Assembly: GCA_965221105.1 (NCBI GenBank)
Contig: OZ244871.1
Span: 1,178,001-1,242,000 of the forward strand
Origin: GM7GCV1 sp965221105
Lineage (GTDB): Bacteria; Pseudomonadota; Gammaproteobacteria; Pseudomonadales; GM7GCV1
DNA: 64,000 nt
Direction of reading: 5' to 3'
Part shown: positions 18,122 through 26,756 of the stretch, in pieces
Layout of the letters: each line of letters opens with the position of its first letter
How positions within the stretch are numbered: position 1 is the first letter of the stretch
The notes under the pieces: model-generated
Database searches by the model: none
What the model saw: the letters and a program-made list of their open reading frames with translations, nothing else
Told to the model about the DNA's origin: nothing
Position numbers and translations under genes: made by a program

Positions 18122-19358
18122 GAAGGCGATTCTATGATGTGTGCGTTTCATGAGTGCACAGGGTCATGGACAACGCATAGTTCAGTTCCAATGCGACAGC
18201 GGGGGTGTGTCAGGCGCTGATCGCGCTGATGCCGCCAGCGGAGCGCTTGGCGGTGGAGTCCGGGTAGCCCATGGCGACGGTCAACACGGCGTCGCTGCGC
18301 TCGGAGTTCGACGCACTCAAGGCGCGCTTCGAGGCGCTGTGCGCGGACGGCGCGATGAGCGCCGAGAGCCGCGCCCTGGTCGAAGCTCTGCTGATGCTCT
18401 TTCAGGTGCTGATGGCGGTGTTCATGGAGAAGAACACCCCGAAGGGTTCGCGCACCTCCGGGCTGCCGAGCTCCCGGACGGAGCCCGACGAGACCGCCCG
18501 CACGCGCGCCGTGGCCGAGGCGACCCTGCTGGCTTGGCTGATGCGCCTGCACGAGGCGCTGGCCGACTGGGAAGCCACAGCCATCGACTGTCTGCTGGCC
18601 ATGCCCGCCCTGCACGCCGACGAGACCAGCCTGCGCGTCGATGGCACGAACCACTGGGTGCACAGCATCGGTGCCGGGGACCTGAGGGTGACGTTCGTCC
18701 ACCGAAGGCGTGGTCGCGCCGCCATCGACGACCTGGGTGTCATCCCCCGCTCTGGTGGCGCCCTGGTCCACGACCGATGGGCCAGCTCCTTCGCCTGAGA
18801 TCACTGTGAGCACGCCCTGTGCGGTGCCCACCTGCTGCGCGACCTCAGGTTCGTCGAGGACGCCCACGGCCACGCCTGGGCCAAGCGCTTGGGCCACCTC
18901 CTGAGCGGAACCTGCTGCAGGGTCAGTGAACTCGACGCCAAGGCCCTCGACGAGCCAGCCTTCACGGCCGTGCGCACGCGCTCCCGGACCATCCTCACCC
19001 AAGCCACAGGGGAACAAGCCCCCCGCCCGCCTCGACGGACAGCGCGGGCGCATCGCCAAGTCCGATGCCGAGAACCTCCACGAGACGCTGACCCAGTACG
19101 ACACCGAGGTGCTGCGCTTCGCCCGCGATACCCCGTTCACCAACACCCGCGCCGAGCGCGATATCCGCATGGCCAAGGTCAAGCAGAAGGTCTCCGGCTG
19201 CTTCCGAACCCTCCGTCACGCCCAGGCTCACTGCCGAATCTCCAGCTATCTCCAGTCCATGGCCCACCAGGGCTACAATCCGCTGACTGCCATCCACATC
19301 GCCCTCAACGGCATCGCCGCCGACATGATCAAGAAGGAGAAGGGGGGCGAGTAGTTAC
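18093..19358 (+). mobile_element. IS66-family element, degenerate but with both ends
   Basis: The left end GTAACTACTCACCCCCCTTG starts at 18093 and the right end GGGGGGCGAGTAGTTAC closes at 19358, giving 1266 bases. IS66 elements are usually about 2.5 kb, so much has been deleted. No 8-bp target repeat is evident (flanks gaggattg and gttaaatt). The element truncates the HEPN-like gene on its left and a hypothetical gene on its right, so the flanks may come from different places joined by recombination between copies. Fragments of the same family occur at 9738, 11197, 13383, 50651 and 51676. Confidence 0.85.
18271..19354 (+). pseudogene. IS66-family transposase, disrupted
   Basis: The reading frame from MATVNTASLRSEFDALKARF shows IS66 features (LHADETSLRVDGTNHWVH, then ALVHDRWASSF), but an in-frame TGA follows at about 18796. 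Homology resumes (CEHALCGAHLLRDLRFVEDA), then shifts frame near 19015 and ends in another frame with FTNTRAERDIRMAKVKQ and AADMIKKEK. The zinc-finger linker normally found before the catalytic region is also missing. At least one stop, one frameshift and one deletion make the enzyme non-functional. Confidence 0.9.
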
Positions 19359-20006
19359 GTTAAATTTTTGTGGTGCAGATGGATTCTGGTTCCGAATCTC
19401 TCTTGGGCAGAGGCGTTTTGCTTCAACTCCATTGTGCTTCCTATAGGCGAGATATTTTTCAGTATCAAATGCTAGTTCTCCTGCTTTAATCTGCACTGGC
19501 TCTTTGGAAATTAGGGTCTTTTCGCTGCCAAAGTTTAAAGAAAGCTCCGCCCTGGTTGGCTTCCAGTCAAAATCTATGCGCCTATATTGGTCATAATTTT
19601 CGTCAAACTGCTCTAATCGCTGATAGGCTGAGAAGCTAAGAGCTGTCCTTATTGGCTCGACAAATAGCTGCTTCGACCGTAGGTGTTCCCCAAGCTCCTG
19701 TTTGAGTATTCCTCGTTCGAATGGCTTAACGATATCATCGGTTAATTCAGAGCAAAATTTCTCGTCGGAATGTTGATCTTCGATAGGCTGTGGCTTAAAT
19801 TCAGTTGCGACAAAGCTATCTTCTCCTAGGCTATGTTCTTCCATCCACTTAATAAACTGATCTCGGACTGAGCCAGTAAGTTTATCCCTGATCCAGCGAA
19901 CACGATTCTTGTTGAGAACGAATTCTTCAGTTGTTCTGACAATCATGAAGATAGAGGTTGAACTATCAAGTTCGACTGGAATTCGGTTTATCAGTAATCG
20001 TTGCAT
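19359..20006 (-). CDS. Hypothetical protein, C-terminus lost at IS66 junction
   Basis: The frame starts MQRLLINRIPVELDSSTSIF at 20006 and reads about 216 native residues before crossing into the IS66 right end at 19358; a further ten residues (TTRPPSPS region) are element-encoded. The protein is charged and soluble, with a DQYRRIDFDWKPTRAEL segment, and belongs to no family I recognise. Its codon use is more AT-rich than the TrlF operon on the other side of the element. It is a truncated gene, and the native end is not in the window. Confidence 0.55.
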
Positions 20007-20268
20007 GTTATTCCTATATGCTTAATAGCGATGTTGATTTGCATTAAAACCGACCCGCTCAGATGACTGAATTATCGCCTAGTTTGTTGTGGGTTTGTTA
20101 GCCTTCTTCTCCCTCTGTTATGCAGTTGAGTGTTTAAAACGGTAACTGCAATTGCCGTTTTCGATGTTATCGCAGTAATGGCTTGAGCGATTGAGCAGGG
20201 CCGCTGTCAGCCTTGAGCGTAAGGAGCACCTGGCAGGGGAGATTCTGGCCGAGATCGACAGGTAGCCA

Positions 20269-21063
20269 TCAACGAGATGCCTCGTTCCGCGCCCGGAGAA
20301 AATCAGGCCTGGGCCACAATTCCTGATCACCTGGCAGCCGGAGCCTTGTCCCGTTGAGCTTTTCCAGCAACACACGCTCGGGCGAGTGCACAGGCGCGTT
20401 CGTAAACACCGCTGTTACGGTGTAGTCCTCAGCAATCCTCAGCCACTGCAGGTCAAATAACCGGTGATGTACAACAGACAGGAGAATCCCGTTACGGGGG
20501 TCAATGCGCTGCTCCGGCGTAGCCTTCCCCCAGGGTATGATATGAGCCGCTTCAAGCAATTGAGGCGTGCGGTATCCCGACAGGGCGCAGCGCCCGCCAT
20601 AGCTCTTCATCAAGACTTCCCGGAATACCTGCTGTGCCATTCCGCGCACCTTGACACGGGCATAGGCATCACCGGGAGACAGTTTCCGTTTGACGATAGC
20701 GTCCGCAACAGACTGAATGGTCGCACCATCGGCAGCAAATCCGAAGGGATTGACATGTTCTGACCAGGGAAATGTACGTACAAGCGCCAATCCATGCTCC
20801 AGATCGTTTACGTCCCAGGCAATAAAACCGGCTCCCGGCTTACGGTCTTTCTTGTCGACAACAAGAATCGTAATCGGCGGAAACTTTTCCAGTAGGCAGT
20901 AATCCTGGATTTCGGAAAGGACATAACGCACGGGGCGATGATGTTTCATGCCCAGATCGTGGGCCAGTTCACCATAGGTAATCGGCGGCCACCCATTCAA
21001 GGCAACATCCACGAGGATCGGCCAGGCGCGTGCTGCACGCTCTTTGTGATTTACCCCTGCCAT
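20269..21063 (-). CDS. HNH endonuclease domain protein
   Basis: A 264-residue protein. The C-terminal half carries an HNH_2-type nuclease core: RCALSGYRTPQLLEAAHIIPW, then DPRNGILLSVVHHRLFD, giving the His-Asn-His set. The N-terminal half (ITYGELAHDLGMKHHRPVRYVL) has a possible winged-helix DNA-binding part of the kind seen in MGMT-like or restriction proteins. It lies 29 bases downstream of the giant nuclease-helicase gene on the same strand and is probably co-transcribed with it, which suggests a shared DNA-processing or defence task. Target specificity is unknown. Confidence 0.82.
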   Translation of the reverse strand: MAGVNHKERAARAWPILVDVALNGWPPITYGELAHDLGMKHHRPVRYVLSEIQDYCLLEKFPPITILVVDKKDRKPGAGFIAWDVNDLEHGLALVRTFPWSEHVNPFGFAADGATIQSVADAIVKRKLSPGDAYARVKVRGMAQQVFREVLMKSYGGRCALSGYRTPQLLEAAHIIPWGKATPEQRIDPRNGILLSVVHHRLFDLQWLRIAEDYTVTAVFTNAPVHSPERVLLEKLNGTRLRLPGDQELWPRPDFLRARNEASR

Positions 21064-21092
21064 GGGACCACGACCACTATGGGAGTCTTACG

Positions 21093-24000
21093 TTAAAGAT
21101 CAAGCACAATCTCCCGGGCAAGCTCCAGAAAACGGCAATGGGCATTTGCCAGCGTCATTTGCCTCGGCGTACGGCATTCCGCCTCGAATACATCGGGTGA
21201 AGCGACCAGAATGGCCAGACACTGTGCGCGGGAAATCGCAACATTGAGCCGGTTCGTGCTGTAGAGAAACTCCATGCCTCTCGGGGCGTCTGCATGGGAC
21301 GAGGTGGCCATCGAGTAGATGGCGACCGGCGCTTCCTGGCCCTGGAATTTGTCCACCGTTCCCACCTGGGCATCAGGGATGAGTTGCTGGATTTCGAAGA
21401 CCTGTGCGTTGTAGGGCGTGATGATCAGGATGTCGTCCAGACCCAGCGGCCTGACCGTTCCATCCCTGTCGGTCCATGCACTCTCCTGTTCGAGCAGGTG
21501 ATCGACGATGGACCTGACGGCCCGTGCCTCCTCCTGGGAGGAGCCGGTGTTGCCGGAATGCGCCACCGGAACATAATGAAGCCCGGAGCCGTTGAAGGGG
21601 CCATCGGAGGCAATCTGTTGTAGTTCACATCCAGGTTCAGAGCTCAGTTTGCCCTCATAGAAGAGCTCGGACGTGAACTGACAGATATCGGGATGCAATC
21701 GCCAGGTATACTCGATAAACAGCCCCTTATCCCCGGATATGGTCTGGTCGCCTCCCAATATATGGTCCAGCGACGACACGCCGGTCCCGTCCGGATGCGA
21801 GCCTTGCGAGGGTTGTTCAAGCTGCTGCGGATCGCCGAGCAGGACCAGAAGCGGAGCGGCCTGCCCTACCGCAACGACGTTGGCCAGCGCCATCTGGGCC
21901 GCCTCATCCACAACCAGCACATCGACAGTCTCGGCCGCCTCTTCTCTGGACCAGAAGAAGTGGGTTGCCCCCGCGACTTGGGCGGCTCCCTGCGAGAGCG
22001 CATTGAGAACGTCACCGTTTTTGCTGGTGAATGAAAGCCGATCCTGATCGGGCTCCTGAGCGCCCGGCTTTTGAATACAGCGGACATCAACACCCATGTC
22101 CTCACCAGCTTCTATGACCTTGTCGATAAGGTTACGAATGACTTTATGGCTGTTCGCCGTGATGCCCACCTTCTTGCCCTGCTGCACAAACGAACAGATC
22201 ATGCGGGAGCCGGTGTAGGACTTGCCCGTACCGGGCGGTCCCTGGATCGGGAGCACACCGGCGCTCAGGAGCGTGCTGAGCCGCAACGCCGCTGCCAGTG
22301 TGTCCTCGCCCTCATTCCGCATGGGCCCGCCCTGGAGATCGAGAGGCAGGCTTAATAAAAGATCACGAGAGCTCTTATGGGGACCATCCCCCTCAATACC
22401 GTTATCGGCAACAAATTCGCCAAGCCTGAAGATCGACGCGGCCTGCTCTCTGCCCGGAATGATCTTGTGCGCAAACACGGCTTGCGGATGGATGCCGGCC
22501 GTTGCCTGGGACTTCCTGATATCAATCGTGCGGTCTTCCGCGCTGATCGCCGCAACCGACCCGACTTTCTCCCCACCGGCCCGTCGCAAGTCGTCACCCA
22601 CGTGAATGTCGGTATCCTGCTGTACAAATCTGTAGCGGTGCGTCGGAATTCCTGTCGGGGTGGTATCAACCTGACTCACCAGAGACAGGTGGGCAATACC
22701 GGATTTCTCGCTCACGAGCTCATCAGGGGTAAGATCGGCAAGCCGGAAATACTCCCACCAGATTGCTTTCTCCTCCCGCCTGTGCCACTCAAGCAAATAG
22801 GCCAGAATCCAGCGAGCCTGCTGCCCGGCACTGCGCTCATCAATATCGGCAGGAACATCATGGGTCAGCCGTTCAATAAGGGCCTGTACCCGGCGGGCCT
22901 GTTCATCAAGCTCCTCACTGGGGCCTTCCTGTCCCAGTGCGGGACGCGGCACGTCCTGACCACCGGCAACGAGCCCTGTCCGTAAATCTTCCAGCCAATT
23001 CCTGAGAGCTGCTGTCGAATAGCAGTCATCGGCGTTATAGCCGAGAACGGTTGACCTGGTGTCCGCCTCGATGGAGGGCACATCGTCAAGTTCAAGAGCG
23101 GCGGATAGCCTGGTCAGGGCCATGTTCGCATCATGCATGGCAACCTGCCGTTCGAACCCAAAGAATGGCTCCAGCTTTTTCAGGGAATAACTTTCGACAC
23201 TCGCCCTGAGCGCATTTCGCACTACCGAGAGCAGGTCGACAAAGACCTTGCCCCGAAGCAGATTATCGATTTCATTTTCCCGTGACGCATAGCGCCCCAT
23301 GAGTCTCTTGAGCGCGGACGGCTCGTAGGGTGCAAAATGGTAGATATGCAGATCGGGATACTGCTCGCGGCGGGCGGTTACACAATCAACGAATTCTTCA
23401 AAACAGGCTTTTTCGGACGCCCGATCAAAGGCCCAGGCCCCGGTATGGTCCAGGTTCCCGTTTTCTTCGGCGAAGGCATAGCCAAACAGGTACTCAATAC
23501 CATGCTCACCAACAAACTGGTCACTCTCGATATCAAAGAAGATATCACCCGGCGATGGCTCTGGCAGGGCCGCGAACCCTGTCTCGGGCACGACATCAAG
23601 AAACTCATGTTGAAGTTCCTCAGCTTCCAGGGCCCTTACCTGAATGGCGGCTTGGTCTCGCGCCTTCTCCAGGGCAAGGGGAGAGCCTTTATTCGGGGTG
23701 AAGGGCAGCGGTGTCGGCAAGGCCGCCAGCCCATGCCTGGTATCTACCCCTTGCGTGCGTAGCTCATTGATCTGGCTCTTCGAAATATTGGCGACAAGAC
23801 AGAGATGGTCGTCGGCGCGTCGGCGTTGATCGCAATCATTTTGCCAGTGGCATATATCGCAGTGGGGTTTGGGATCGGGATAGGTGTCATCCTCATATCC
23901 TTCGTCTGCGGCGGCCTCGGCGGACTGTTTGACCCTCCTGAAATACGCTGCGAACTCAGGAAACCTGAGGCTCTGCGGCTCGAAGTCCGTCCAGGGCGAA

Positions 24001-24506
24001 ACGATATGGATATTTTCAGGCGCAACGCCCTGCATGTGGGAGAGCAAATCACCATAGAGACAGAGTTGAAGGATGCTGCCACCTTTCGTCTCACGGGCTA
24101 GCTTTGTGTCAATGATTTCATAAGACCACTCACCGAGATCAGACGGCAAGGCGACCCGCCTTAAAATATCCGCCCGCCCGCTCCAGCGACCATGACGCAG
24201 CGCCGCCTGAACAATAATGTCGCTTCCGCTGCGCATGGCATCCAGTGTTGCATCGACGAACTGGTCAGTAATATCGACCCCTTCAATAACAGCTAACTCA
24301 TGTCCAGCGTCCTGAAGGTGATCGATAAATGCCTGCTCATGCCGATAGCCCCTCTCTCTGAGCACTTCAAGCAGAGGATCGTAGTGATCCGGCTTTGCCA
24401 GGTTGCCACGGGCCACCTCTAGGTCAAGCGCACTCAAATGCGAACAGTTCAAATGACCGACAATATCGGAGGCACTGAGCTGTATCACTCCATCGACGTT
24501 TTTCAT
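21093..24506 (-). CDS. TM0106-type RecB/Cas4 nuclease - RNase H-like - SF1 helicase fusion
   Basis: An 1137-residue protein. Residues 1-240 form a Cas4/RecB-like nuclease: GRAD at 110-113, DTK at 133-135 and QLCLY at 147-151. Four cysteines (21, 216, 219, 225) are spaced as in Fe-S-containing Cas4/AddB nucleases. A DEDD exonuclease-like domain follows (FFDIESD, HIYHFAPYE, YNADDCYS). The C-terminal half is a UPF1/DNA2-like SF1 helicase with GPPGTGKS near 755, VVDEAAQ, GDPQQLEQPSQGSHP, TVDKFQGQEA and NVAISRA. Such fusions are annotated as TM0106-family putative nucleases and resemble DNA2. It likely unwinds and degrades DNA ends. A paralogue is at 43415-46834. Confidence 0.88.
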   Translation of the reverse strand: MKNVDGVIQLSASDIVGHLNCSHLSALDLEVARGNLAKPDHYDPLLEVLRERGYRHEQAFIDHLQDAGHELAVIEGVDITDQFVDATLDAMRSGSDIIVQAALRHGRWSGRADILRRVALPSDLGEWSYEIIDTKLARETKGGSILQLCLYGDLLSHMQGVAPENIHIVSPWTDFEPQSLRFPEFAAYFRRVKQSAEAAADEGYEDDTYPDPKPHCDICHWQNDCDQRRRADDHLCLVANISKSQINELRTQGVDTRHGLAALPTPLPFTPNKGSPLALEKARDQAAIQVRALEAEELQHEFLDVVPETGFAALPEPSPGDIFFDIESDQFVGEHGIEYLFGYAFAEENGNLDHTGAWAFDRASEKACFEEFVDCVTARREQYPDLHIYHFAPYEPSALKRLMGRYASRENEIDNLLRGKVFVDLLSVVRNALRASVESYSLKKLEPFFGFERQVAMHDANMALTRLSAALELDDVPSIEADTRSTVLGYNADDCYSTAALRNWLEDLRTGLVAGGQDVPRPALGQEGPSEELDEQARRVQALIERLTHDVPADIDERSAGQQARWILAYLLEWHRREEKAIWWEYFRLADLTPDELVSEKSGIAHLSLVSQVDTTPTGIPTHRYRFVQQDTDIHVGDDLRRAGGEKVGSVAAISAEDRTIDIRKSQATAGIHPQAVFAHKIIPGREQAASIFRLGEFVADNGIEGDGPHKSSRDLLLSLPLDLQGGPMRNEGEDTLAAALRLSTLLSAGVLPIQGPPGTGKSYTGSRMICSFVQQGKKVGITANSHKVIRNLIDKVIEAGEDMGVDVRCIQKPGAQEPDQDRLSFTSKNGDVLNALSQGAAQVAGATHFFWSREEAAETVDVLVVDEAAQMALANVVAVGQAAPLLVLLGDPQQLEQPSQGSHPDGTGVSSLDHILGGDQTISGDKGLFIEYTWRLHPDICQFTSELFYEGKLSSEPGCELQQIASDGPFNGSGLHYVPVAHSGNTGSSQEEARAVRSIVDHLLEQESAWTDRDGTVRPLGLDDILIITPYNAQVFEIQQLIPDAQVGTVDKFQGQEAPVAIYSMATSSHADAPRGMEFLYSTNRLNVAISRAQCLAILVASPDVFEAECRTPRQMTLANAHCRFLELAREIVLDL

Positions 24507-24762
24507 TGCGGGAAATCTTCAGTCCTGATCGTTCATATTTACCGCGAACCAGCCGGGATATTCGAAACGTCACAAACGACCGGCAGTTGCCAACAGTCAT
24601 CCACTGGCGCTTCTGGCGTACGCCGCCACATTTTAGTGCATATTTGACAATCTGGATATCAAGGGTGGCAACAGGCTCAGACAGGCCTTCGCCATCATCC
24701 GGCCAGCACCGCCTATTCCGGAACAGCGCCAGGCATAGCGCGGAGCGCCGTGGCTGGCGCAC

Positions 24763-24794
24763 AAAAAAAGAGGAGCCGAAGCCCCTCTTTTTTA
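24763..24794. terminator. Bidirectional intrinsic terminator after the truncated secreted-protein gene
   Basis: An A-run, then GAGGAGCCGAAGCCCCTC, then a T-run form a short GC stem with poly-A/poly-T on both sides. Nearly the same structure follows the full-length paralogue at 26698-26726, showing that the 3' regions of the two genes were duplicated together. Confidence 0.85.
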
Positions 24795-24826
24795 ATACCA
24801 GTGTGTACTGGCATTCGCGTTCGCTG

Positions 24827-25534
24827 TTAATCAAAGTCCACCAGCTTCAGGGCAACCGTATCGGTAGAACCGTCATCTAAGTTCACCTGGGTAGTTGCAG
24901 CGGTAATCGTAGAGGGCACAGCTACAATGTCGATAGCCGCCGCAGTGCGCGTACCACCACTCAGTGCTACCATATCCGCAACTCTGAGAACTGTCGTTCC
25001 AGGAGCCAGCATGCCGCTCGCATGCATGCCCGAAACGGCAGTGACACCACTTTCAGGTAAGAATCGGGTCTCGTAGTGAACAGCTGCAGTACCGTGGTTG
25101 GTCAGAATCACACGCTGATTGTAGCCATCGAAGGTGGTCAGGTACGGTACCTGAATGGTTGTGCCGTTCTGCTCAATGGTACCGAGAGTCGCCATGTAGG
25201 CATCCGGGCTGCTCGCCCGATCAGCGGCTACAGGTCCCAGGTCGAAGGACACGGTGTAGCTGCCTTCATTGATAGTCTTCGTATTTTCATCACCCAAACT
25301 AACACAGAGTACAGTCCCGGTCCCCTCGCTACCAAGGGCATTAGTCAAAGGTATCATAATGGCATTAGGACTGGCTGTAGTCGGTGTCAAGGCTGTGGAG
25401 CTAGCATTAAAATCACAGGTCGGAGCTCCTTGCACCGTCCAGGTGCCGAAGGAAAAATCACCACGATAGGTGGCCATCAGATTGGCCCAACTGGCCACGT
25501 CAGTAAGAGCAGTGTTGTCGCTCAGATTATTTCA
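24827..25534 (-). pseudogene. Secreted-protein paralogue lacking its N-terminal half
   Basis: The open frame covers about 235 codons; the first usable start is a GTG at 25498 (223 residues). It aligns with the C-terminal half of the 487-residue protein at 26757: QVPYLTTFDGYNQRVILTN matches the paralogue's IPYITTFDEYNQRLVLTNKG. Both continue with a glycine/threonine-rich end (STITAATTQVNLDD versus STITVATTQVNIMD). The signal peptide and first half are missing. A transposon remnant begins about 25 bases upstream, which explains the truncation. Function unknown. Confidence 0.75.
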
Positions 25535-25720
25535 CCGCCTGTTTCTTGAGTTCATTTCCCGCCGCTCAGCAGCGGTTTCCCACAGTGTTTACGCCGGTGA
25601 GATATCCGTAGGAGCTGGAGCAGAGTGGTGAACCTGGCAGGCGGGATGCGCCTGCCATGGGCGGGACAGAGTGGGTATCTGAGAGAGGACGTGCCGGCAG
25701 GCCATGCCGCCAGGGGCGTG

Positions 25721-25933
25721 TCAGAACGGTATCGGGTCGTCGAACTCAAACAGGTCCTGCTGGGCGGGAGTGCGGTACTCGGGCTCAGCTTCGAGCAGGT
25801 CGCGCATCGGCATCTCATAGCGGTGCCAGACGACTGCCGAGAGTTCTGTCAGCCAGTCAGAGACAGCCAGTGCCTGTTCCGGCGTCCAGTCGGTGGGTAC
25901 CTGGCAGATGCCATGGTCGCGCAACCACCTCAT
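25721..25933 (-). CDS. Small accessory protein of the transposon remnant
   Basis: A 70-residue protein, MRWLRDHGICQVPTDWTPEQ, ending EFDDPIPF, whose start overlaps the ATPase stop (ATGA). Proteins like it accompany ExeA-type transposition ATPases and are mostly helical and acidic. No enzymatic motif is present. It is probably a partner of the ATPase and is now orphaned. Confidence 0.6.
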   Translation of the reverse strand: MRWLRDHGICQVPTDWTPEQALAVSDWLTELSAVVWHRYEMPMRDLLEAEPEYRTPAQQDLFEFDDPIPF

Positions 25934-26697
25934 GGCGCGATCTCTTCGCGGGCTGCCTGCACATGGTCGATGGCCACCACCTTGGCCTTGGTGATCGCGG
26001 CGCTGGTGAGGGCAGAGTGGGCCAGGCGGTTGATCTTCCGCGGGGTACCCTGGGTGGCCTGGAACAGGGCCTCGATGGCGGCGGGTTCGAACAGTGGCAA
26101 CTCGCAGCCTGCCAGGCGCAGGCGATGGGCGAGGTAGTCCGGGAGTTCTTCCCGGCTGAGCCCGCCGAGGTGATGGCGCACCACGATGCGCTGGGCCAGC
26201 GATTCGTGCACCGCCATGGCCAGGCGCCGGCGCAGTTCAGTGAGGCCCACCAGCAGCAGGCACAGGCGGTTTTCGGAGTCCATGCTGTAATTGGTCAGCA
26301 GGCGCAGGTCCTCCAGGACATCATTGCGCAGGTGGTGGGCTTCATCCACGATCAGCACTGGCCGCTGCTTGGCCTCCAGCGTTAACCGGGTGATCTCGGT
26401 GCGGATGATCCGGAAGGCCGAGGCCCGGTTGCGCTCGGTGGGCAGGCCAAGCTCCCAGCCGATCGACTTGTACATGTCCATGACGTTGCCGGTGGACAGG
26501 GGGACATAGAACACCCGGTAGAGGCCGGGATGCAGTGCGGCGGCGACCTTGCGGCACACGGTGGTCTTGCCGGAACCGGCCTCCCCGGTCACCAGGCCGA
26601 TGGCCCGCAGTTCCAGCAGGTGTTTGAGGCGCAGCTCGGCCTCGGCCATGGTGGCGGAGGCGAACAGGTCCTCCGGTTCTAGGCTGAAGCACCACAT
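25930..26697 (-). CDS. ExeA/TniB-like AAA+ ATPase, N-terminus incomplete
   Basis: A 255-residue AAA+ protein with Walker A GEAGSGKTT at 38-46, Walker B VLIVDEAHHL near 112-121 and GTPRKINRLAH, which is the sensor-2 region of the ExeA/TniB group. In transposons these ATPases choose targets and activate the transposase. Homologues start with a short aromatic segment before the LF-S motif. Here the start is abrupt (MWCFSLEPEDLF) and the ATG lies against the neighbouring terminator, which suggests loss of the first residues. No transposase gene remains, so the protein is probably without function. Confidence 0.75.
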   Translation of the reverse strand: MWCFSLEPEDLFASATMAEAELRLKHLLELRAIGLVTGEAGSGKTTVCRKVAAALHPGLYRVFYVPLSTGNVMDMYKSIGWELGLPTERNRASAFRIIRTEITRLTLEAKQRPVLIVDEAHHLRNDVLEDLRLLTNYSMDSENRLCLLLVGLTELRRRLAMAVHESLAQRIVVRHHLGGLSREELPDYLAHRLRLAGCELPLFEPAAIEALFQATQGTPRKINRLAHSALTSAAITKAKVVAIDHVQAAREEIAP

Positions 26698-26726
26698 AAA
26701 AAAGGGAGCCGAAGCTCCCCTTTTTC
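26698..26726. terminator. Bidirectional intrinsic terminator after the secreted-protein gene
   Basis: AAAAAAGGGAGCCGAAGCTC followed by CCCTTTTT forms a stem with A/T runs on both sides. The sequence just upstream (AATACCAGTGGTACTGGCGT) is shared with the end of the paralogue at 24795. Confidence 0.85.
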
Positions 26727-26756
26727 AATACCAGTGGTACTGGCGTTCGCTGTTAC

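Larger units (their letters stand above)
25555..26697 (-). mobile_element. Remnant of a transposon encoding an ExeA/TniB-like ATPase
   Basis: Two overlapping minus-strand genes, an AAA+ ATPase and a 70-residue protein, lie between the two secreted-protein paralogues. This gene pair is typical of transposons whose DDE transposase gene sits upstream of the ATPase. Here no transposase is present, and the ATPase gene begins right at the terminator of the next gene, so the element lost its 5' part. Its ends cannot be fixed. Confidence 0.6.

Noticed and set aside
18148..19182. 344-codon minus-strand frame across the IS66 relic
   Set aside because: The plus strand carries recognisable IS66 transposase segments; the minus frame is open only because of base composition.
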